Of a stretch of DNA of 64,000 nucleotides, positions 1-9,689 are shown piece after piece. The notes under the pieces were generated by a model. It had not been told where the DNA came from and searched no databases. It saw nothing but the letters and a program-made list of their open reading frames with translations. Every line of letters begins with the position of its first letter. Position 1 is the stretch's first letter. The translations under genes and the position numbers were made by a program. The stretch covers positions 62,001-126,000 of the forward strand of contig JAPWDM010000022.1 in the NCBI GenBank assembly GCA_035578155.1, given 5' to 3'. The DNA comes from Brachynemurus nebulosus (taxonomy: Eukaryota; Arthropoda; Insecta; Neuroptera; Myrmeleontidae).

Positions 1-2
1 AC

Positions 3-895
3 GTCTCACAGCGTTGTAATGTTGAACAACAGATATGCGTGTGTGGTAAGCCGTTACACGAGGGACAACCGTGCGGCGAACCAATAAAATGTGTCAACTG
101 CGGGGGCAATCACTCGGCTAAGTCGAGGAATTGCCCCATCTTTAAACAAGAGTCAGCCATCCAAGAGCTGAGAGCCCTGGAACGATTATCCTATCCAGAG
201 GCACGACGTAAGCTTTTGGGCAATACGCCCCGTCGCTCAGCCTTGGATGGATACGCACGCGCTGTTGCTGCCCCGCCCCTTCAGCGGCTGATAAAAACAA
301 TGAATTAAAAGAAGTAAAAGAAACTATGAAAATGATGCAGCAAACAATGCAGAGAATGCAAGAGAGCCTTATGTGCTCTGTGGGTGTAGCTAGTTCTACC
401 CCCACAACAGCCGCTGCTGCGCCAGCCAGGGTCTCTGAGACCAAAAGGGTTATCAAAACAACCCCTCAGGGACCAGTAATAAGAACAGTGACGTCTTCTC
501 CCAAGAAGACTTCACCGAAAAAATCATCCCCGGAGAGAAGACGTCATAGCGAGGGGGAAAAGGAGGTGGCCAAATCCCGGTCCCCCAAAAAGGGACCTGC
601 CACCTCACAACCGGAGGCGGAATTCATTCCGCCCCCACCATTGACGGCTCCGCTACCACAGCGGCCGTCCAGACCGGGCACGCCAACACGCCCGGTCACC
701 CCCCTCCCGAGTCGCTCTACAACAACACCAGTGAGCGACTCGGACATGTCGACGGCGTCGGTTAGGACGGGTGTTAAACGCCCGACGTCCGACGCCTATA
801 CAAACACCTCGGCCACGGAGTCTGATAACTCCGATGCCGAGGTTCAAGTAATCAAAAAAAAGAAAGGCTGGCCAAAGGGGAAACCTAGGAAGTAG
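3..895 (+). CDS. LINE ORF1 (gag-like, CCHC zinc knuckles), partial, one frameshift
   Basis: C-terminal part of the nucleic-acid-binding ORF1 protein, which in this class coats element RNA. The frame is open from the window edge. It holds a cysteine/histidine cluster of LINE gag type, ending with C-V-N-C, then H and C (CX2CX3HX6C) near 90-135. The frame ends at 308, but the protein continues in another frame: from about 280 the sequence reads through a Glu/Lys/Met-rich helical stretch into the open frame 326-895, which is Pro/Ser/Thr-rich and ends in a basic tail (KKKKGWPKGKPRK). A single-base indel in the C-rich run near 265-285 explains this. It could be a real lesion or a base-call error. 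The stop is 38 nt before the ORF2 start. Confidence 0.75.
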
Positions 896-933
896 CCACA
901 CTTCCTAGGGAGCAACACTAAGTAGTAACAAAA

Positions 934-3900
934 ATGGCTATCGTACAGTGGAACTGTAATGGTGTTAAGCACCATTACTGTGAATTGCAGATGCTTCTGG
1001 CTGAGCACACGCCTATGTGCGTGTGCTTACAAGAAACACACTTAAAGCCGGCGGAACAATTTAACATCAAATATTATCAAGTCCGCCGGCACGACGTACA
1101 GCCAGACATCAGGGCGAGGGGGGGTGTTGCCATCATCATAAAAGATGGCGTCCCGTTCCGGGACCACCCGTTAAACACCCCCCTACAAGCAGTTGCAATA
1201 CAATTTTTGAAACCGCCCCAGTTCACAGTATGCTCAGTCTACCTACCAGACTTCGACTGGAATGTCGAAACCCTGACCGAGCTTACCTTACAGTTACCAC
1301 GTCCATTTTTGTTACTAGGAGATTTTAATGCCCACAGCCCCATGTGGGGCTGTAGCACAAGAGACGCCCGTGGAAGACTCATAGAACGGTTTCTAGACGA
1401 GTCTGAAGCGGTCTTGTTGAATTCCGGTCAAGGTACTTTCATTAACGCAAGAACCGGTGAGCTGTCGGCTATCGATTTATCACTTGGCTCATCGGTCATG
1501 GCACACCGTTATGAATGGACGCTGGCGTCTGATTCATACGGTAGTGACCATATACCTGTTATTTTGAATAGTACCACGCCGATGACTCCACAATCGTCTT
1601 CACCGAGATGGCGTCTCCGTCAAGCTGACTGGGACATGTACGTTGATTCATTCCGTACACCCGAGCTGACTGGAGACGTAGAAGATGATGTGGAGCAAAT
1701 GTCCTCCAGTGTCATTGAAGCAGCATACAAGAGTATTCCGAAGTCGTCCAGCATTCCACCCAAACGTCACGTACCATGGTGGAATGAAGTAGTGAGTGTA
1801 GCAGTTGCAGAGAAAAAGCGGGCGTACAACGAACTCAGACGTCGCCCCACGCAGGAAAATGTGATAGCCTACAAGCGTGCTCAAGCACGATGTAAAAGAA
1901 CAATTAAAGAGCAAAAGAGGCTATCATGGGAGCAATATGTTTCGGCCATTAATACCTCCACTTCAACTTCGGAGGTATGGAGAAGAGTGAGGGCCATTAC
2001 AGGGAAATCCTCCCGTCCACCAATGCCCTCTCTTCTCGTCGTCGACGGTCGGAACATCACTGAACACGCAGAAATAGCTAATTGTTTAGCTAAACACTTT
2101 GAGCGCGTCAGTGGCTCCCAAAACTATGACCCGGACTTCCTGCGGATCAAGATCGAGCACGAACAAAACGATCTTGATTTTTTCTCAGATGAATCCCTCC
2201 AGTACAACCAACCGTTTTCTATGCAAGAATTACTGGAGGCGCTTCGGGGATCTGGGGATACTTCCCCTGGACCTGATGAGATCCCCTACGCCATGATCCG
2301 GAACCTGCCTTATCCTGGTAAGTGTAGGTTACTGGATCTGTATAACGAAATTTTTAGGCAGGGCGTTTACCCTCCGCAGTGGCGAGAAGCTACCATCATT
2401 CCGCTGCTAAAAGAGGGTAAAGATTCATCGCAACTAACTAGCTACCGTCCAATATCCTTGACTTGCTGTTTCAGCAAGGTATTGGAAAAAATGGTGAACA
2501 ACCGTCTCGTCTGGTGGCTGGAATCCCACAATCTCATTCCTAAACATCAATGTGGGTTCCGCCGATACCATTCGACTACGGACCATCTTGTTCGCCTCGA
2601 GAATGCCATTCAAGACGCCTTTCTCCAACGAAAACACCTTGTGGCCGTGTTCTTCGATTTGGAGAAAGCTTATGATATGACCTGGAGGTATGGCATTCTC
2701 AAGAAGCTGCACGACTGGGGTTTAAGAGGTAACCTCCCTCAGTTCGTAAAAAGTTTTCTGACTGACCGTTCTTTTCGTGTCCGGGTAGGTGACACTGAGT
2801 CTGAGGCCCACTCCCAGGAGAATGGTGTTCCTCAAGGCTCCACCATTAGTGTCACCTTGTTTTCCATCGCAGTCAGTCATATTGCAGCTTCAGCCCCAAT
2901 TCGTCGTTGCTTGTACGTTGATGACCTCACTATATTCTATGCAGCCGATTCCATCGAGGATATTCAACAGCGGCTGCAACAAGGCATCAACGAAGTGGTG
3001 ACTTCTGCAGAAGCTCTTGGTTTTCGCTTCTCTCCACAAAAAACATCGGTGGTTCACTTCTGCAGAAAGCGCAACGCACATCCGGATCCTGTCCTCACTT
3101 TAAAAGGATCCAACCTTCAGTGCGTTGATAGCGTCAGGTTTCTAGGACTCATATTCGACAAACAACTTACGTGGCGCCCACACCTCCAAGCCTTAGCTGC
3201 GAGTTGTCGCAGGACAATAAACATGCTTAAGTGCTTGGCTGGTGCATCGTGGGGTGCGGGCCGGGAGTCGTTGCTTCGCCTGTATCAATCGCTAGTTCTG
3301 ACTAGGATTGATTACGGCAGCATTGCTTACTCCTCCGCCCGGGCGTCTGCGCTCTTACTCCTAGATCCTGTTCACCATGCAGGCATACGACTGGCTACGG
3401 GAGCATTTCGAACGAGCCCTTCTATGAGCCTCTGCGTAGAGTCGGGTCTGCCTCTGCTGCGACTGAGACGTGAGCGTCTCTTGCTCAATTATGCAGCGGG
3501 GGTATATGCAACACCTACGCATATCAATCACCCGACTCTATTCAGATACCGTTTACAGGGGCTCTACGGTCGACGTCCCACCATAAGTCGACCAGTGGCC
3601 GTTCGAACGCAGGAGTTATTAGAGAGTCTCAACTTACAGTTCGCCAGGGTGCTTCCCAAACGTCCTATGGAAGTGCCCCCTTGGCTGATCCCTAACGTAA
3701 GGTGTCGTTTCGACCTGACTGGTCTCAACAAGGAGGAGACCAGTTCATTCGAATATCGATCCCGCTTTTATGAGATCATTAGCGAACTTGACTCTCTCTG
3801 CATATACACAGATGGTTCCAAAACAGCTACGGGTGTGGGAAGTGCCATCGTCATTCGTGACGATCCTCACGCTTGGACACTCCCTCCCCAGGCCACTGTG

Positions 3901-4596
3901 TATACTGCAGAATTATTTGCTATTTTGCAAGCCCTGCGATTCTGTCAAACATCCGAAGACAGCGCATTCCTCATTTGTTCCGACTCATTGAGCGCGTTGC
4001 AAGCGATCTGCCACTCTCATACCATCGATCCACTGGTGCAGAACATCCGAACGTGTCTCTACATGCTCCGCCAAAAGTCTATCACCTTCTTTTGGATTCC
4101 CGGACATGTAGGGATACCTGGCAATGAACTCACCGACCAGGCAGCACGTCATGCAGCCGAAGTCGGTGAGCCACAGGACATTGCCATTCGCCCAGGGGAT
4201 CTGAGAGTGTGCATTAGATCGGCGATCGATCAGAAATGGCAACGTGAGTGGAACAACCTCACGGCGAAGCTCAAACAGGTAAAACCTGAGGTCCGAAGAA
4301 CTCCGGCACCTGTAAATCTGAGCCGGCGAGAGAGTGTGGCCCTGACGCGTTTACGCTTGGGCCACACGGCGTTAACACATCGTCATCTTCTCGCCGGTGA
4401 GGATCAGCCAAGGTGCGCCGCCTGCGGGACGGCGCTGACCGTGAGACATATAGTTGAGGAATGTGTAACCCTTGAGCCATTGCGCCAAAGGTTGCAGCTC
4501 CCCAATAATGTAGCCAACGCTTTAAGGTATGATTCGGTCTCTGAAAGAAAGATGATTGAATTTCTCCGAAATTCGCATCTTCTTCAGAGACTTTAG
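934..4596 (+). CDS. LINE ORF2: APE endonuclease, reverse transcriptase, RNase H (1220 aa)
   Basis: The polyprotein that nicks target DNA and copies element RNA by target-primed reverse transcription. No stop or frameshift is present. The N-terminal APE-type endonuclease shows QWNCNG (residues 5-10), QETH (about 33), GDFNAHSP (about 128) and SDHIPV (about 204). The reverse transcriptase core includes SYRPISL, FFDLEKAYD, GVPQGS and the catalytic YVDD at about 660. The RNase H domain has YTDGSK (about 957), a TAEL glutamate, the SDS aspartate and GNELTDQAA, so all four acidic positions are present. A C-terminal C-A-A-C...H...C cluster lies near 1160. An intact frame together with two decayed relatives in the window suggests a recent, possibly still competent copy. 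The start was chosen as the first ATG, which directly precedes the endonuclease fold. Confidence 0.95.
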   Translation: MAIVQWNCNGVKHHYCELQMLLAEHTPMCVCLQETHLKPAEQFNIKYYQVRRHDVQPDIRARGGVAIIIKDGVPFRDHPLNTPLQAVAIQFLKPPQFTVCSVYLPDFDWNVETLTELTLQLPRPFLLLGDFNAHSPMWGCSTRDARGRLIERFLDESEAVLLNSGQGTFINARTGELSAIDLSLGSSVMAHRYEWTLASDSYGSDHIPVILNSTTPMTPQSSSPRWRLRQADWDMYVDSFRTPELTGDVEDDVEQMSSSVIEAAYKSIPKSSSIPPKRHVPWWNEVVSVAVAEKKRAYNELRRRPTQENVIAYKRAQARCKRTIKEQKRLSWEQYVSAINTSTSTSEVWRRVRAITGKSSRPPMPSLLVVDGRNITEHAEIANCLAKHFERVSGSQNYDPDFLRIKIEHEQNDLDFFSDESLQYNQPFSMQELLEALRGSGDTSPGPDEIPYAMIRNLPYPGKCRLLDLYNEIFRQGVYPPQWREATIIPLLKEGKDSSQLTSYRPISLTCCFSKVLEKMVNNRLVWWLESHNLIPKHQCGFRRYHSTTDHLVRLENAIQDAFLQRKHLVAVFFDLEKAYDMTWRYGILKKLHDWGLRGNLPQFVKSFLTDRSFRVRVGDTESEAHSQENGVPQGSTISVTLFSIAVSHIAASAPIRRCLYVDDLTIFYAADSIEDIQQRLQQGINEVVTSAEALGFRFSPQKTSVVHFCRKRNAHPDPVLTLKGSNLQCVDSVRFLGLIFDKQLTWRPHLQALAASCRRTINMLKCLAGASWGAGRESLLRLYQSLVLTRIDYGSIAYSSARASALLLLDPVHHAGIRLATGAFRTSPSMSLCVESGLPLLRLRRERLLLNYAAGVYATPTHINHPTLFRYRLQGLYGRRPTISRPVAVRTQELLESLNLQFARVLPKRPMEVPPWLIPNVRCRFDLTGLNKEETSSFEYRSRFYEIISELDSLCIYTDGSKTATGVGSAIVIRDDPHAWTLPPQATVYTAELFAILQALRFCQTSEDSAFLICSDSLSALQAICHSHTIDPLVQNIRTCLYMLRQKSITFFWIPGHVGIPGNELTDQAARHAAEVGEPQDIAIRPGDLRVCIRSAIDQKWQREWNNLTAKLKQVKPEVRRTPAPVNLSRRESVALTRLRLGHTALTHRHLLAGEDQPRCAACGTALTVRHIVEECVTLEPLRQRLQLPNNVANALRYDSVSERKMIEFLRNSHLLQRL

Positions 4597-5417
4597 GGGC
4601 TTAATATCTCAGTTTTTATTCAAGTCGTCTCTTGTTTCTCCCCCGATAGAATTTTAATTACAGTCATTTTAATTTTTTGTGTTAAAAATGCTTTTGTGTG
4701 TGTCCTAATTTATTTATTTATTAATGATACCCTGTTCCAGCTGGTCTGGCAGGGTACTTTTAGTCTTTTGTTATGCCACTAAGGGCCTTTTACACCCTTA
4801 GTGGTACTGTTGTTATTTATACGTGTTATTTTGTTTTTGTTATTGTTTTTTAACGATGTGCCACCGAGGGCTCGTTACACCCGAGGTGGTACATCACTTG
4901 TTTTTATTATCTGTGATATTTTGTTATGCCGCTGTAGACCTGTTGTTATGGTTCTACAGCGGTATTGTTTTAATTCCTTATTGCTTCACTGGTCGGCCTG
5001 TGGCCTCCCAGTGATGTAATAAGTATTGTCTGTGATTTTTTACTGTGATATTTATCTGTGATACTTAGTGATTGTCTAGTCAGGTTTCTCCACTCCGAGG
5101 CCTTTTGCACCTCGGAGGGAGTCCCAGCGATGGCTTCCAGGCCTTGGTGACCGGACGCTTTGTCTAGTACTTGTCGTACCGTCACCAAGGTCTGTCCGCT
5201 CTTTTTAAGCCCTTGGATGGCAGGGCTCATCGTTGGATTTTATATGTGTATGTTTGTCCGTTGTCTATTGCATTTATGTGTTCCTGTCTTTACGTGTTGT
5301 TTTTATTTTTACTGTGTTTGGCGGCGCATGCCCTTGGTGGGCGATGCCGCCGGGTGCTGCTAACCGCGCCATCCACCGGCAGTAGTACCCCAATTTTAAT
5401 TAAAAAAAAAAAAAAAA
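4597..5417 (+). other. LINE 3' UTR: serial stem-loops and A-tail
   Basis: At least eight consecutive inverted repeats separated by T-rich linkers: 4728-4756, 4774-4806, 4855-4895, 4927-4964, 4986-5014, 5088-5121, 5142-5190 and 5320-5351, with a short one at 5208-5227. Several stems are perfect over 10 bp (for example CCACTAAGGG with CCCTTAGTGG). The loops at 4786-4794 (CCTTTTACA), 4872-4879 (TCGTTACA) and 5101-5109 (CCTTTTGCA) are similar although their stems differ. The third hairpin has facing GA/GA steps in the stem. Known LINE families use 3' hairpins for recognition by their own reverse transcriptase; that role here is inference. The UTR ends in an A-run at 5402-5417. Confidence 0.7.
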
Positions 5418-5623
5418 TAAAGATTTATTACAAATAAAAAGTATTGTAACAGTGTAAATATACAAATTAATAGAAGTTTATTTTAAATAAATTATAAAAA
5501 AAAAAAATAAATTGTTTTTTACGGATTAGTTGTAGGATTACTGTAGGAAACATAAATCTCGGTTACCATTCAATAAACAATATTGATCATAGTTTATATA
5601 ATACAAAAGAGAAATCTGAGCCG

Positions 5624-6107
5624 ATGAAAAAGAGTGGCGTTTATCGCTTGGATTGCACGGAGTGTAATGCTTCCTATATAGGTCACACAGGCAGAAATTC
5701 TGAAACTAGATACAAAGAACACACTTCCAATAGCATACTTCCAATTTTGGTATCCATCTATTAGAAACAGGTCATCCAATTAAAACTGATCAACAACCTA
5801 AAATACTACATATCCGTCCAAAGGGTCTTAGGGTCCGTCCACACGACACAAGCTTTACCACCGACTTACTTGCGCAAACCAGTTTGTGCAAGTAAACATG
5901 TACGTATGGACGGGAAAAAACGTAGCGACTTACTTGCACAAACCTGGTTTGCGCAGGTAAGTCGGTGGTAAAGCTTGAGCGTGTGGACGGGCCCTTAAGC
6001 TGAACATTTTCGAGGCTCTCAAAATCAATAAGCTAAACAGAGACCCTAAACACATAAATTTAAATAATCAAATAGAATTAAATAATTCTCCCCTATTAAA
6101 CATTTAA
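5624..6107 (+). pseudogene. Penelope-like element, GIY-YIG endonuclease remnant, split by a MITE
   Basis: From 5624 the frame reads GVYRLDC..C..SYIG..GR followed by R and EH, which is the GIY-YIG nuclease motif as found at the C terminus of Penelope-like (PLE) proteins. The first frame stops at 5764. The protein continues in another frame (ETGHPI..., then ILHIRPKGL), where the 164-bp MITE at 5831-5994 interrupts it. On the far side the same frame resumes (LNIFEALKINKLN) and ends at 6107. Removing the MITE and one target copy restores the frame exactly across the junction. The upstream RT domain is missing; homology may begin slightly before 5624. The hammerhead motif at 6607 is probably the 3' end of this element. 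Confidence 0.8.
5831..5994. mobile_element. 164-bp MITE with long TIRs and TTA target duplication (Harbinger-like)
   Basis: Near-perfect inverted termini of about 50 bp: the left end begins GGGTCCGTCCACACG and the right end, read backwards, begins GGGCCCGTCCACACG. Both continue into a shared AAGCTTTACCACCGACTTAC block. TTA at 5828-5830 and 5995-5997 flanks it. A 3-bp TTA duplication with G-rich termini fits PIF/Harbinger non-autonomous elements. It sits inside the PLE coding remnant. Confidence 0.85.
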
Positions 6108-6606
6108 CTCTAATTTGTATTGTTTATGGTCCGTTATACTAATGATCCGCCCACAATTTTGTCTAATCCCTTAATTTCATAATCAATTTCTTCATACATA
6201 TGTAGATCCCTTGAACTGATATTTAAATTAGATGCGAAATTATAAAATTTCTTAGTTTCCATAATTTAATGGTTGGTTATTAGTATTTAAAACAGATAAC
6301 GCCCTACGTTTTGATCTTCCGTAAATAATTTTTTACCTTCATACACTGATCCCTTTAAAAGATATTTAAATTTCCTGTTTTTCAATTAAATTTAATACTG
6401 AATACAATAATAAATAATTCTTGCAATTATTATTACGAAATGTTTTTACAGTGGGTATTCTTCTTACCTGTTTTCATGAACGCACGTGTTCTGTTTTCTT
6501 CTTTGCAATTTATTTTTGCCGATCTACTGAAAGTCAATTATCACACGTAATACCACCATATTTTGTTTCATATAAAGAGTTATAATCCAAAAGGTAACCC
6601 TCAATC

Positions 6607-6664
6607 TTGTTTTGATACCTGATGATGAGTTAATCACTCGAAAACCGGTTCGTAATTTAAACAA
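6607..6664 (+). ncRNA. Hammerhead ribozyme motif, type I with tiny stem III (PLE-associated)
   Basis: The core CTGATGA (6619-6625) is followed by stem II GAGT-TAATC-ACTC (one extra T at its foot), then GAAA and a minimal stem III, AAC-CG-GTT, before the UUC cleavage triplet ending at 6651. Stem I forms between TTGTTT/TAC upstream and GTA/AAACAA downstream, with an internal loop. Published PLE hammerheads are type I with a very short stem III, and this copy lies about 0.5 kb downstream of a PLE GIY-YIG remnant on the same strand. Cleavage activity is inferred from the motif only. Confidence 0.65.
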
Positions 6665-7968
6665 TTAAATATAGTAAAAAGTTGACAAAGGAAAATTATT
6701 TCATATTTATTTATAAAACCCATACAATTTTCATTTCTTGTTTACTAAATACGTTTTATAAAAGATAGTACTAGTGAATTGGAAAAGTAGTAGAGATAAG
6801 TGTATAATAGGAATGTTCAAAAACAATTAGAACAAAGTTGTGCTAGATGAGTACACGTGAAAAAAAACAAACATTTAGGAAATAAAACAAACTGAAGCAA
6901 GACAGTACAGTTGTATACAAAAAAATATGATTGAATTACTTAAATTATAAAATAGAATAATAAATATCAGTATAATCCTCTACGAAGTGATGGAAGTTTT
7001 TATTATTAAGTACTCATATATTGGCTTTAAAACGGTCCCTTTTTTTCATTTTTTTTCTTTAGTTGATTATAAGAATATATTAGTAATACAGAATCTATTG
7101 AAACCTTGACAGTATTATTTTAAAGACACCCGAATTTTTAAGTTAGTTTTATTGTTTATATTAAAAAAACTGTTTTAAGTGCTGTATTTATTATATTTGA
7201 TTAAAATCTTGAACAAATAAAATTGATGACAATAACTTAGGACTAAATACAAAGCAGATAAAATTAATTAGTCTGTAATTCTCAACAAAAAATGATTTTT
7301 TTAATGATATGCAAAAAATGATAGGCAAAAAAAAAGCTCAATCAACAAGTATCATGACCAAATCACAAATTTAATTGAAGACATGAGTGGATGAAGGTGT
7401 TATGTAACATTTTCATAATTTTACAGTAGAAGCGTTTGAAAGTTTTTATTTGCATACACTTCCCATGCAATAGCACATGTTTATTATTGAATTTCTACAA
7501 AATTATTGGACCTAATGAAACCAAATTTTAATATTTGATACTTTTTCAAATATTTCAAAATTTTGGGAAAAATTAATTTTTTTTAAAAATGTAACATAAA
7601 ATCATTTCTATTAATAAAGGGAAACTAACTGCTCATTTTTTGTATAGCCATGAATATTTCCCAATCTTGATTGATTTTCTGAAATATTTGTTATCAGTTA
7701 TTTTTTCGAAATTGTGGTGTGTAAATTGGTTTACAACATAGTATATTCCGATATTCTAGATAAATGTAAAATTGTTAGCACGATCTGACAGATATCCTAA
7801 GAAGTCAATTTTCCTAATATTTAGTCTCCCTCACGAAATTTGTATCGTAGGTCTATATTATTAAGAGGTGTAACCTGTATTAATTTTATAATTTTGCACT
7901 CATTGTCAGTCCCTTTCAACTTTAAATATTGCCAAAATACCGTTTTTCTCATTTTTGAAAAACCATAT
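6665..7968. other. AT-rich intergenic DNA, no gene seen
   Basis: No coding frame, terminal repeat or RNA gene could be supported. The first part may still belong to the PLE end. Confidence 0.5.
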
Positions 7969-8516
7969 TGGTGACGCCACCGCATTGGGTTTAAAATTAG
8001 GTTCGACTGGCTGTCCGCAGGTGTCACTAGTCGGTAATTAATTTATTTAATTTAGAAAAAATTTTTTTAGTCGTGTAGACCAATACAAAATAGTCTCGCT
8101 TTTCGTCGTAAACACACTACATACATGTAGTCATTGTAAGCTCTGCGACAATTTTATAGTTGTGATATAATAGTTCACATTTTTAGTTTGATATCCATTT
8201 TGGGGTAAACTCATATATTTAGTTAAATATTAGTTGAGTGATATTGTTAACAAATTAAATATTTCGTTAAATATTAACTTTATTATAAATTGTGTTAAGA
8301 GTGTAGTGCACGTTATATATTCCCTTTTTTCCTCAAATGACCCTCAACCCCGAAGTGCAACATTTCGAAGAATATCAGCAAGCATCGCGTCGAAACGTAA
8401 GTAATTTGTACTTTCGTTGTCTGCTCACATTTATCCAACCTTTCGTCATTCTACAGTCCACCGCTTTTGCGGGCTCCGGGTTAAATTTCATCCTGTTTGA
8501 AATACCTGACCCACCA
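7969..8516 (+). repeat. 5' LTR of BEL/Pao element (right border tentative)
   Basis: The first ~100 bp match the start of the right LTR at 16008, and both begin with TG. The right border is inferred from CCACCA at 8511-8516, just before a GGTCCTTACGAGCC block (8521-8534) that resembles the leader immediately downstream of LTRs in insect BEL elements. A short open frame at 8337-8561 overlaps this border and is not taken as a gene. Confidence 0.55.
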
Positions 8517-8727
8517 AATTGGTCCTTACGAGCCACGGATATCCTTAAAATTCCATTTTAGATCTAATAAATCCTGGAATTGACAAATTGGCGGCTTAAA
8601 TTACCGCATTTTTCATGTTAAAATCGGTTTGCATGAACTAACAAATCTTTGTTTAAACTTGTTGAAAATATTACGTCACTTGTTTTTCAATTTGCTAATT
8701 TAATATATATTTTAATACACATTACTT

Positions 8728-9390
8728 ATTGGTTGTAAATCGCAATTGAATGAAATATACAGTTTTATTCAATCATCGAATTATTAAGAAGCTTTAAAAT
8801 TCGGATTACTTCGCAACAACATAGAATTTAAAATGAATCCGCCAAACAGTCCTCACCTGGGTGGCTTGTGGGAGAGTAATGTAAAATGTGTTAAAACTCA
8901 TCTATTTCGTGTCACAGGCACGCAGCTATTGATTTACGAAGAGTTTAGCAAACTTTTAGCCCAAATAAAGGCACTTTGAAATTCTAGGCCTCCTTATAGT
9001 TTAAGTTCTGACCCGTCAGAACCAACCGCACTTATTCCTCCACATTTCCTTAACTTATCTCCTCCTAGTATTTTCCCCGCATTACATAGATACACTAGAT
9101 GCGTCAGCTAATTTATTGGTTCAAAAAAATCTTTTAGATAACCTAGTGCAAAACTATTGGAAACGCTGAAGTAACGAATATTTAACTAGTTTGCAAATCC
9201 GTCAAAAATGGAAGACGGATGCCAATCCCATACCTCCGGGTACAATAGTCATTCTTACAAAGGAAAGTACACCCCCTCTTAATTGGCCATTGGCATCATA
9301 GGAAAGGTTCATCCGTTAGTGGATGGTGTCGTTTGTTTTGCCACTGTACGAACTACTTCAGGCTCTTATAAAAGACCAGTGGTTTGCCTT
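8728..9390 (+). pseudogene. Misplaced duplicate of BEL integrase/C-terminal region
   Basis: Runs almost base for base with 15149-15807 of the same element (by eye about 95% over the best part), from the segment GGTTGTAAATCGC to the segment encoding the conserved end of the C-terminal domain. It lies between the 5' LTR and gag, where integrase does not belong. Both copies carry the same TGA at the end of the integrase core (8978 region and 15398 region), so that lesion predates their separation. This copy has further frameshifts near 9100-9120 and 9290. Confidence 0.85.
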
Positions 9391-9592
9391 ATGTACATTG
9401 GTACTGTCATTGGATGGTTTCAACTTTTGTACACTAGATGTCATCAGTAGACACTTTCAGTCAGTTATATTGTTGAAATTGGCTAGAGGGCATAACAATT
9501 GACAGCAATAGTATTTATATGGTTAAGTATTATCAGCTGTTAATTGTCAAATTTTAATTTTGTGTAATTAATTAATCATTTAATCATGTATA

Positions 9593-9685
9593 ATGTCAGT
9601 TGAGAAGCAATTAAAAATTCTTACTGCCAAAAAAGAAAATCTTTATCGTCGGATGCAACAATTATACGATTATAGTAGGAATTAA
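9593..9685 (+). pseudogene. BEL gag N-terminal fragment
   Basis: An ATG-led frame of 30 residues beginning MSVEKQLKILTAKKENLYRR. The Lys/Leu-rich heptad pattern is that of the N-terminal coiled coil of BEL/Pao gag. It ends at TAA 9683-9685, and the gag reading is then lost until about 10705 because of an insertion. Confidence 0.6.
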
Positions 9686-9689
9686 GCTG

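Larger units (their letters stand above)
1..5417 (+). mobile_element. I/Jockey-like LINE with RNase H, 5' end outside window
   Basis: A non-LTR retrotransposon read on the plus strand: end of ORF1 (zinc knuckles), ORF2 (endonuclease, reverse transcriptase, RNase H), a structured 3' UTR and a terminal A-run at 5402-5417. It is clearly more GC-rich than the surrounding DNA, which suggests recent arrival. The APE endonuclease plus RNase H order fits the I superfamily; clade assignment is inference and needs an RT tree. Two rearranged copies of the same family lie on the minus strand at 48.8-53.2 kb. The 5' end is cut by the window, so no target duplication could be checked. Confidence 0.9.

Noticed and set aside
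8337..8561. 74-codon open frame starting MTLNPEVQ
   Set aside because: It lies across the predicted 5' LTR border of the BEL element and has no recognisable content.
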